A stretch of 23,058 nucleotides of DNA, taken from IMG/VR virus record IMGVR_UViG_3300037189_012269, positions 1 through 23,058 of that record. One strand, given 5' to 3'. The DNA is from a virus. The notes beneath the pieces were generated by a model that was not told the origin of the DNA, ran no database searches, and saw nothing but the letters and a program-made list of their open reading frames with translations. The position numbers and the translations under genes are program-made. This document shows, piece by piece, positions 7,201 to 13,786 of the stretch; position 1 is the stretch's first letter; every line of letters begins with the position of its first letter.

Positions 7201-10200
7201 CTTGAGCGCCGCGGACTTGGACATGAGTCGCCCGCGTAGATTGGAATCTGGATCAGAAAGGTATTCATGGCCTGGCTGGCTCTTGAGCTTTACCAGGTCA
7301 TCATTGGACAGAATCCCATAGTGGTTGCCATACGCGATCATCTCGAGCTCCTGCGTCCGCTGAGCCTCACGCATCGCTGCCTCCTTCGCCAATGACTTCT
7401 TCGTGCGCTTGGCACCGGCCAACAACTCAAATCGCTCCGCTTCGATGCGCAGAGCATTAAATGACTTCGAGATTTTACTCATCGCCTGGGCGCGCCGAAT
7501 TGGATCCTTCACGCGGGCCAGCGCATCGCCGGCCATCAGGTCGCTCAATCTGGCATTACCTAGCGAGAAAGCGGGAGAACCTTCTTGGATTCTCTCACCC
7601 TGCGCATTTTCGCCCCCAAAAAACCGTTGTCCTTGATTGGCATCTGGATAGGTAAACATTCCGCTTTCCACTCCTGAAATATTCATCGGCTGCAAGTTAT
7701 CTCCCGACGCCTCGATCACCATTTCAGAAACCATGAACTTCTGATTCATTGGCTGAAACCGTTTAAGAATCGCTTCCGCCGCTTTTCGGTCACTTGCTTT
7801 AGCGTGCAAAAATAAGTGAGTCCCGCCTTGGCCACGTCCGAAATCTTGGATTTCCTGCGGTGTCAGACTCAAAAAGTCGGATTCTTTGCCAACCATCGTC
7901 GCCACCACCTTCAACTTCGCATTGACCATGATGCCGACAATCGCGTCATTCTCCGCCTTGGATAATTCTAAGGCTTGTGCTAGATTAACAATTTCGTCCG
8001 GCGAGGAAATCTGAATATCTTCCAAGTTCCATGAGGCTTGCGGCGCAAAACCGTCAGCGGCACCCGTGGCATTTTTCAACTTTATCTTGGAATTCACCAC
8101 GCCGTAGCTGTCGATTGATGAATACGTTTCGTGGTTGATGACAATATGATCCAGCAACTTAAACCCTCGATTCTCCATTTCCTGAGCGTGACGCATGGTT
8201 ATGCGTAAATCCGCGCCAGACGGCGTTGGATCACCGCTTGGGTGATTGTGAATCAACACATAATGAGTCGCTCCAGCATTGCGCAGAAACTCGACATGAT
8301 CTTCCATGCCATTTACAAAAGTTTTTCCGCCTTCAAACACTTGGGCACAGCATGGCACCCGGCTTGTGACTGCCATGGCTTTGACCACTTGATGGCCTGG
8401 ACCGCCTTTGTGGCGCTTCGTCCGTGGCTTCATCGCCAACAGATAAAACGTCTCAAACATCGGATTGCGAAGTGCCATTGCCTTCGTCGCAAGGTCGTCT
8501 TGGCTTTGAATCGTTTCCCCGAGAAATCGAACTTCCAGATTTACCGCAATTCCCTGGGCAAGCCTTTGACGAAGCACTTGTACGCTGGCGAGTCGTCCGG
8601 CATCGCGCCGGCTTGGAGCTTGCGTTTCACCACCTTCTTCTTGCCCAATGATGGAGGCTGAGAAGTCAAAGATGAGTTGGCGTTTGTCTTCATAAGAAAC
8701 CTTAGGTTGCTCTAAACGTAGTTCATCTCCCCCGATCCTGTCAAGAAGCGACTCGTGAAATGAGCCAATGGAGAAAGCAAACGAACCTTGGCTTAGTCCG
8801 TTTCCGCCCAATACCTCGCCAGTGCTTTCTCCGCCACCTCGTAACGGGTTCGAATACGCTCCTGCACGTCGGCCGGAAGATGCGATATCGATAAGCTTGG
8901 CGCTGTTTTCGGCGTTGCGACGGGTGTTGCTCCGGCTGACTTCGGCTTCGGCTTTGTTGAAGAGTTGCTTGAAGGTGCCATCAAAAAGAGAATGCATCGC
9001 TGGCAGCACTTCGTCAAGGCCTTTGCCGGTGCCGCCGGCATCCACTTCCTGAAAGGTTTTCTCAATTAAAGAATGCGCTGCATTTCCAATGGAGAATGCA
9101 CTTAATCCTGCTTCGCCAGTTCCCGATCCATCCATTCCGCCGCCTCGCGCATCTCCTTCCGCAATGATTCGATCTCGGACGGTGTTAGCCGGTTTGAATT
9201 TGACGAGGGTGCGAGCTTCGGATTCGGTGAGGTAATCAAATCCGTAGCCGGTTGCTCGACGGAAGTCATCTTCGACATCGCTGAATTTGGCTCGGAGTTG
9301 ATCGAGTAAGTCTTCACTGAGATTTAGCTTAGCGCTGTATTGCTTTCCGGTCAACGCAAGACTCCCGATTACCTCACCGCCACTGCTGCGGATGTGATCC
9401 GCCAAGGCAGCAAATGTGCCGCCTTGGGTAAGCGTGTCATCTACCAAGAAATAAGACTGGCCTGCCTTTACCTGGCCATCAAAGGTTGGCTGAGAAAATA
9501 TCCGATCTAATCCGGTTTTTCCTCCCCTGTATGCTCGTACCGACTGGATAATCTCTGCATCAACATCGAGCCAGAGCGATTTGCCGAGAGCTTTAGCTAC
9601 CGCTAGAGGAATCCGATTGCGGCCAGATTCCTCAATCGCCAGCACTGGCACGATCAACGGCTTGCGGCCGCCAATGGATGCGCGAACTTTTTCAATTATT
9701 TCGGGAGTCACGAGATCCTTGGCTAGTCGCAGCGCCGCAACGGAATCGCCACCCTTCGCTGCAGTGTAGTCTGGATGATTAGCTGTTGCACCCAAGTCGT
9801 GTGCCACAATGCTATCAGCCAGTGATACAGGGAATGAACGCCCAATCGAAAATGCGGGTTCGCTAAGATTAACCGGATTACCGTTCGCCTCGGTGATCTT
9901 GATCTTGGAATCATCAAACATCACATAGTTATGAGAAACGTCACCACGCAACGGCTCAATGCTCGCGAGCAATTCTTGGCTTGGCTCCCAGTTGCGAATC
10001 TTGTCGCTGAGCGCGGCTGAAATTGCCTGGGCTGGATACTCAAATCCAAGCCAGTCATCTGCCTCCAATGCACTCAAGAACCTTTCCTGATCGGAAGTAA
10101 ATGATCCATCGCCAATTGCCGTCTTCACATCCTCGATCTCCGCATCTTCAGGAAGAACGGAAAGGAATTGTTCTTTGATCTCCTGGATAGGTCGATTCCT

Positions 10201-13200
10201 GCTGTTTCCATCAAAATAGCGAATGCCTTGAATACCTACGCCATGAAGCACCCGTGATGCTCTTTCCTGGCTTCCAATCCCATCTGGAGAAAATTCTTTA
10301 TCTGGGAATGCTGCTGCCAAAAACTTGACCAAATTTCTTCCATCTAAGTCAGTCCTCGCCTTGGTTTCTTCCCATAGAGGCTGGTCAATTTTGATCGATG
10401 CAATCGCTGCCTTTACGAATTCGCTCTGTTCTGCCAGTGGTTTTTCCCAATCAATCAATTCACCTTGATCTACATTAAGTTCGACAGTGTAAAGATTGCC
10501 GCTTGGGGAATCTGCTAGCTGCTGAGCTTCTTTCGATGAATCAAATGGGCCATTGATCGCTTTGGGTCCATCCGTAACCCACCACTTCCCATCGCTGTCT
10601 TTAATGACCCCCAAGCTACGACCAGCCTTCATGTATCCCTTGGCCACGGCTTTCGCCTTTGCAAAATACAAGCCCCAGCCATACGCCTGCGCACCTTCGC
10701 CGGTTCCGATCTTGTCCAGACTGAACTGATCGACATCGTGCGGCGTGCCATGAAATGCACCAATCGAGAATGCCGCCGGCCCAATCACCGTGGATCCATC
10801 CGTGCCATTGAACACTTGAGTGCTGCCATTGGCCGTGACCGAGCTATTCCCAATCCTCGTCGGAATGGCTTGGCCAATGGAAAACGGATCACCTTCAGGG
10901 ATGCCTAGCAATTCACCGGCCTGCTGGCGGACCGCGGTATCATGCTCATCCTGCTGATCTACGCCCATCAGCTTTGCCAGGTAGGCATCATAGTTTCCCC
11001 GGTCGAACTCGCCATTCTTCTCCGCCTGCTTCATGGCAGCCACGCGGGACATCACGATCCCCATGCGCGCACGCAGCGCCTCCATAAAGGACTTCAGCTT
11101 GAACGCAGTCTTCTGGCCGGTGATCTGGCCGACAGCACCAATGTGGGCCGATACCACCGCCCGCGGCAGGTTAAACTTGTTCTTTCCATCTTTCGCAGTT
11201 CGGAAGATTTCCATCTGCGCAAGCTGGCCAATCGCCTCCTCAATTCGGACATCAGTCACGTCAGCATCCGCCATCCCCTCTGGGATGAATCGTACCGACT
11301 CGCTATCCTTGCGCTTGGATAACACCTCGTCAAAAGCACGCAGCAGCGCAATATCCTCTTCCCGGCTGATCAATCCCTTGGCCCGTGCAGCGCGCCATTT
11401 GCCGTGAATCGTCTCCTCGAGCAGCGTGCCAAGGTGGCCACCAGCAAAAATGGTATTCACATCCTGACGCAAACCATCACGAATCTCAGAAGTATGCTGA
11501 CCAAGAACATGCAAGGTCATTTCGCCCGTGCCGCCACCAGCCTCCTCGTGCAGCTTCAGTTCCTCCGCAATTCGTTCAGCCGCCTGTGGGCTCGTTGCAG
11601 CGGCTTCGCTAAGCGTGTAAAGTTTCCCGAGATCAAACACGTTCTCGTCACCCGTGGCCTTGGCAAGGATTTGCCCACTGAGCAGCATTGTTCCCATCTC
11701 GGCGATGTGATCGGCCCGCATGTTATCCAGCGCCGCGGTATGGCTACTGATGATCTGCTGCACCTCGGTGAGGTTTTTACCCCTGGCGATTTCCTCACCG
11801 GTTTCCCCATCATGCACGGCAAACATCCCGTCTGGCCGGGCAATGATTTTTGGGAATGCAAAACCAAGCGTTGCCGCCCGTTCCATTGCCAGGCGCTGCG
11901 CCTCGATCTGCCGGTTTAGCTCAGCCTGGGCAGCCACCGCCTCCGGGGATTCTGGCATGCGCTCCTGGGCATCAATCGCAGCCGCACCCGAATCCAAGCC
12001 CTTGGCAATGCCAGCCCGGATTTGCTGCGTCGATTCCACCGAGTAACCCGCCGCTGCCATCTGCAGATCAGTGGCACCCGCAAATACCTTCACTCGGGCA
12101 TCGCGGCCGGCAGCGCCAGGAATCCCCATCAACGCAAGTGGCATCACCATCGCAAACGCCTCGATATTCTCCTGCGCGTTTGGCATGATGATCTCGCCGG
12201 TGTCATGACCAAATGCCGCTGCGATCTCACGCACCCCAACATCAATGTAATTCTGCCCAATTTCCTGCAGCCCTGACTCCGTACCACCCGCCACAAACCG
12301 CGTGGCTCCGCGTAGGATCGGATTCTTTATTCGGTCCATGACGCCGGTAAGCGCCTTGTCGAAAAATGGCAACTGCCCTCTCAGAAGATGGGATCCTAGC
12401 ATTTCAGATCCAGTCTCGAGCGCCGCTCCAAAGAATGATGCTTGGCCTGCAAAATCCGATGCATCCTTATAATTTATCCCAGCCTCAGTTTGAGCCTGCA
12501 GCAGACTTTGATAATGGCTTTCCTTGAGACTCGAAAACAGCACCACCGCCGAATAGGGATTCGATGCCATCAGCGAAGTCGTTAAAGCGCCCGCCGTACC
12601 GTAGGCCATCGTTTCGCCGAGCTGACCCCACCAGCCATCAGAAACTTTCTTCACCGGGTCAAACTGACCTTCTCGAATGTTCTGCAACTTTTGCACGAAA
12701 TCCGCCTTGCGACGATATTCCGTAGGTCCATCCACTTGCGCGCTTGTATCCCAGCCACGAGGATCCAAAACCAAATCCACAATGTTGGTCTTTGCGTTCT
12801 GAGCCAACGTCTCGATGTCGCGACCGCTCTGCTTGGCGATGTTTGCAAAAAACTTTGGATGCTCCTCCTTGGGCACGCCTGACGCCATTACGGCGATGGC
12901 TTGCATGAACCCATCTCGCTCTTCCGGCTTGAGCTTGTCGTAAATTTCGAATGCCGTCCGCCGCGTCGACTTTTGATCGATGGCAGCTTTCGTTTGACCA
13001 TCATAGTCTAACCCATCGTTGACCAATCCCGCAGCAATTCCCACGAACTTGCCGGCACCCGACGCGTCCTGCCAAGATTTCCAGAGCTCGGTCACCTCGT
13101 CCTTGTAAGGAGCAATGGCGGCACGAGCGGCGCTTTCTGCCTGGTAATACACCTCGTGCAGGTCTGCATCCAATTCCTCAGAATAACCAGGCATCTTGCG

Positions 13201-13767
13201 GACTTCATCGCGAATGATCGCCCAATCCGCACGTGGATTTGATGGTTTGGTGAGGGCTAATGCCGCCGATGTCGCTGCCTGCCCCGTCACCATTTCAATC
13301 GCAATCCGCGTCCGGTCACGCCGCTGCGCATCTTTCACAATTTCCGCATGAAATGCCTCCTCGCTCTCGGCCCCGCGACCACCAAAATTTCGCTCCGCGG
13401 AAACTGCCATCGCCAGGTGGCGACCCAGTGGGCTCGGATCGATCGGCTCACCATCATTGTCCAAGTTCAAGAATGCATCGTTCGTCGCCTGGATCTGACC
13501 TTCTTGCGGAGTCTTGGCCCAGCTAAGATCCTGGTCCTTGTAATAACTCTCGGGATCAAGCGCTGCCTGGTCGATTTTCTGCCGGCTCGTCTTGCGCCAC
13601 TCCTGAACGGATTTCTGATATGCTTCCTCCTCCGCATCCCAGGGATTTACCCCAAAGGCTTTTGACATATCAAAAGAGTCGCTTTGCGGAATGCCAACGG
13701 GCGTAGGCTCGAGCGGCTGCGGATCTGCGGCGGTCATCTGACCGTTAGAATCAAGAGTGAGTGACAT
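4300..13767 (-). CDS. Giant polyvalent internal virion protein (gp16 position), multi-enzyme
   Basis: A 3155-residue protein probably packaged in the head and ejected into the host with the DNA. Seen in order: helical N-terminus (1-750); zincin-like region with E-E-T-I-H at 784-788; ADP-ribosyltransferase-like domain (1004-1300); phosphoribosyltransferase-like domain with V-D-D-T-L-T-Q-G-G at 1442-1450; orphan segment (1562-1663); RadC/JAB domain with H1840, H1842, S1850, D1853; JAB-like second domain (1912-2027); long helical region; membrane-like segment at about 3009-3027; acidic D-G-D-D-D-D patch after it. Six F-S-(I/L)-G motifs separate the modules. T7 gp16 is about 1300 residues, so this is more than twice as long, and I see no lytic transglycosylase motif. 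Such domain sets are known from the 'polyvalent proteins' of phages and conjugative elements, thought to act against host defences on entry. The start at 13767 follows the gp15-position gene by 19 bases with no Shine-Dalgarno. No frameshift is seen. Confidence 0.85.
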   Translation of the reverse strand: MSLTLDSNGQMTAADPQPLEPTPVGIPQSDSFDMSKAFGVNPWDAEEEAYQKSVQEWRKTSRQKIDQAALDPESYYKDQDLSWAKTPQEGQIQATNDAFLNLDNDGEPIDPSPLGRHLAMAVSAERNFGGRGAESEEAFHAEIVKDAQRRDRTRIAIEMVTGQAATSAALALTKPSNPRADWAIIRDEVRKMPGYSEELDADLHEVYYQAESAARAAIAPYKDEVTELWKSWQDASGAGKFVGIAAGLVNDGLDYDGQTKAAIDQKSTRRTAFEIYDKLKPEERDGFMQAIAVMASGVPKEEHPKFFANIAKQSGRDIETLAQNAKTNIVDLVLDPRGWDTSAQVDGPTEYRRKADFVQKLQNIREGQFDPVKKVSDGWWGQLGETMAYGTAGALTTSLMASNPYSAVVLFSSLKESHYQSLLQAQTEAGINYKDASDFAGQASFFGAALETGSEMLGSHLLRGQLPFFDKALTGVMDRIKNPILRGATRFVAGGTESGLQEIGQNYIDVGVREIAAAFGHDTGEIIMPNAQENIEAFAMVMPLALMGIPGAAGRDARVKVFAGATDLQMAAAGYSVESTQQIRAGIAKGLDSGAAAIDAQERMPESPEAVAAQAELNRQIEAQRLAMERAATLGFAFPKIIARPDGMFAVHDGETGEEIARGKNLTEVQQIISSHTAALDNMRADHIAEMGTMLLSGQILAKATGDENVFDLGKLYTLSEAAATSPQAAERIAEELKLHEEAGGGTGEMTLHVLGQHTSEIRDGLRQDVNTIFAGGHLGTLLEETIHGKWRAARAKGLISREEDIALLRAFDEVLSKRKDSESVRFIPEGMADADVTDVRIEEAIGQLAQMEIFRTAKDGKNKFNLPRAVVSAHIGAVGQITGQKTAFKLKSFMEALRARMGIVMSRVAAMKQAEKNGEFDRGNYDAYLAKLMGVDQQDEHDTAVRQQAGELLGIPEGDPFSIGQAIPTRIGNSSVTANGSTQVFNGTDGSTVIGPAAFSIGAFHGTPHDVDQFSLDKIGTGEGAQAYGWGLYFAKAKAVAKGYMKAGRSLGVIKDSDGKWWVTDGPKAINGPFDSSKEAQQLADSPSGNLYTVELNVDQGELIDWEKPLAEQSEFVKAAIASIKIDQPLWEETKARTDLDGRNLVKFLAAAFPDKEFSPDGIGSQERASRVLHGVGIQGIRYFDGNSRNRPIQEIKEQFLSVLPEDAEIEDVKTAIGDGSFTSDQERFLSALEADDWLGFEYPAQAISAALSDKIRNWEPSQELLASIEPLRGDVSHNYVMFDDSKIKITEANGNPVNLSEPAFSIGRSFPVSLADSIVAHDLGATANHPDYTAAKGGDSVAALRLAKDLVTPEIIEKVRASIGGRKPLIVPVLAIEESGRNRIPLAVAKALGKSLWLDVDAEIIQSVRAYRGGKTGLDRIFSQPTFDGQVKAGQSYFLVDDTLTQGGTFAALADHIRSSGGEVIGSLALTGKQYSAKLNLSEDLLDQLRAKFSDVEDDFRRATGYGFDYLTESEARTLVKFKPANTVRDRIIAEGDARGGGMDGSGTGEAGLSAFSIGNAAHSLIEKTFQEVDAGGTGKGLDEVLPAMHSLFDGTFKQLFNKAEAEVSRSNTRRNAENSAKLIDIASSGRRAGAYSNPLRGGGESTGEVLGGNGLSQGSFAFSIGSFHESLLDRIGGDELRLEQPKVSYEDKRQLIFDFSASIIGQEEGGETQAPSRRDAGRLASVQVLRQRLAQGIAVNLEVRFLGETIQSQDDLATKAMALRNPMFETFYLLAMKPRTKRHKGGPGHQVVKAMAVTSRVPCCAQVFEGGKTFVNGMEDHVEFLRNAGATHYVLIHNHPSGDPTPSGADLRITMRHAQEMENRGFKLLDHIVINHETYSSIDSYGVVNSKIKLKNATGAADGFAPQASWNLEDIQISSPDEIVNLAQALELSKAENDAIVGIMVNAKLKVVATMVGKESDFLSLTPQEIQDFGRGQGGTHLFLHAKASDRKAAEAILKRFQPMNQKFMVSEMVIEASGDNLQPMNISGVESGMFTYPDANQGQRFFGGENAQGERIQEGSPAFSLGNARLSDLMAGDALARVKDPIRRAQAMSKISKSFNALRIEAERFELLAGAKRTKKSLAKEAAMREAQRTQELEMIAYGNHYGILSNDDLVKLKSQPGHEYLSDPDSNLRGRLMSKSAALKKHPNMFQLHRAGDYDGSDGISRSVFGGQLMPDQAAQEMYDNNLISEPTPDAMWELLIKEQNMVAKMKEAMKGALADIKQARITAREETNAWLATQTVAQENNYSPKQEVLRALRSLDAILMALPPEIRGRIGGYTAIAQLGSDETRLAYLRDKLAKADNELERWMKTQYDKEFRDLLKRTRPQKDEAGQKPLGKIGADVHDLFRSVEASMTMTGPEVEAEVFRLESLASNVATTAKDEAHLTLQAGLVSLAGNWANADAARREAALLEATRIFFSGYQMRTIELSRQRERLRNSRDSLQQDTGKAGTAAERDQKILDDNNLKGGWKNIVLGLGSFEQAVHYVFGSKSAEGNRLVDLERAAAYAKSDAMQAKFDALDDLFLQLAGSRYKAEKLAWEMSQKTISWAGRTLSPMEAITATLMWRQEDGKRHMLGHVDENGNPNGSWRYEQKDMDQLETLLSNEAKAIRAHFIDEYSREYDRINAVFVQLYGVNMPRHKFYSPLTVAPVSAAAGQVSDPLTGFGMSSGSMTPGSLRTRSQDAIAEPLFKDAHQVFIAHAKQMEHFIAYGAFGKEALALVNSRDVGNSMEAKAGDQGMKVIRNWIEDFATGGTRDAGSHLALNQGLNRMAGRAASAILVGRAGVLAIQSTQLGAALAEMPTASYLKRLGALMTGNLGWRQALASPYIQRRLAEMPVVVRLAMDGLKASEPNQLKHAVAKLGRLIGGADALFTAGSYAMIYDYQLGQAKNLGLSGAAASAYAHQAAERATDRIAQPTRVGARSLFENRAAAIMKLSWAFASEARQKLGLTAFTLASKDASMGDKARAVAVTWLVGGMIATLIRTAWKDARDGDDDDLLDAKNWDAKRLALSTLTGPLQGLPILGDLIQGAIYKATGTYSIEGNIFSSVGQAAQAVGRVPDWFDGTRDADGVFKDVEALLSGFAVSNDTVSAAASISHLARDLYGVAKSVVGQ
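7687..8034 (-). other. Domain: probable decayed second JAB-like fold (residues 1912-2027)
   Basis: Directly after the active JAB domain, this stretch repeats its secondary-structure pattern: beta strands (A-I-V-G-I-M-V, K-V-V-A-T-M-V), a T-H-L-F-L-H-A-K-A-S-D-R segment (H at 1988) where the first copy has V-L-I-H-N-H-P-S-G, a helix, and M-V-S-E-M-V-I where the first has L-L-D-H-I-V-I. The zinc ligands are missing. Reading by pattern only. Confidence 0.35.
8071..8763 (-). other. Domain: RadC-like JAB metallopeptidase (residues 1669-1899)
   Basis: The JAMM zinc motif is intact: H1840-N-H1842, seven residues, S1850, two residues, D1853, followed by the RadC-type L-L-D-H-I-V-I strand. JAB domains are zinc isopeptidases or peptidases; RadC-type members are common in mobile elements, substrate unknown. 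A plausible catalytic Glu lies upstream in Q-V-F-E-G-G. Confidence 0.85.
8779..9084 (-). other. Domain: orphan module between two F-S-I-G motifs (residues 1562-1663)
   Basis: About 100 residues I do not recognise: a helical first half (L-I-E-K-T-F-Q-E-V-D ... L-F-N-K-A-E-A-E-V) and a glycine-rich second half. Its boundaries are set by the two flanking motifs. Confidence 0.5.
9118..9840 (-). other. Domain: phosphoribosyltransferase-like (residues 1310-1550)
   Basis: The segment Y-F-L-V-D-D-T-L-T-Q-G-G-T-F (D1443, D1444) matches the PRPP-binding signature of type I phosphoribosyltransferases (hydrophobic residues, D-D, then T-x-x-G-G/T). Members transfer between PRPP and a base or similar group; here the acceptor is unknown. 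Domains of this class are known in phage polyvalent proteins. Confidence 0.75.
9868..10758 (-). other. Domain: ADP-ribosyltransferase-like (residues 1004-1300)
   Basis: It begins F-H-G-T-P-H-D-V-D-Q-F (H1006) and continues G-T-G-E-G-A-Q-A-Y-G-W-G-L-Y-F-A (1021-1036), a block I associate with the ART-like domain common in phage polyvalent and MuF-type proteins. The end of the domain (V-M-F-D-D-S-K-I-K-I) also fits. If active it would modify a host target with ADP-ribose from NAD; target and catalytic Glu are not assigned. Confidence 0.7.
10888..11490 (-). other. Domain: degenerate zincin-like metalloprotease (residues about 760-960)
   Basis: L-L-E-E-T-I-H-G (782-789) sits where a zincin has HExxH, but the first His is Glu (E784-E785-x-x-H788). 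R-I-E-E-A-I (841-846) could supply the distal Glu ligand. Loss of one zinc ligand suggests an inactive or altered enzyme. Confidence 0.45.
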
Positions 13768-13786
13768 GAGATTGGATTGTTAAAAG

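Larger units (their letters stand above)
7558..10888 (-). repeat. Six (A/P)-F-S-(I/L)-G boundary motifs in the polyvalent protein
   Basis: The F of each motif is at residue 962, 1000, 1306, 1558, 1665 and 2067 (F codons ending at bases 10884, 10770, 9852, 9096, 8775 and 7569). Copies 1-5 read F-S-I-G and copy 6 F-S-L-G. The wobble bases vary (TTT/TTC, TCC/TCG), so the peptide rather than the DNA appears to be conserved. Distances between copies are 38, 306, 252, 107 and 402 residues, and each interval except the first holds one module or, in the last, the JAB pair. Confidence 0.85.
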
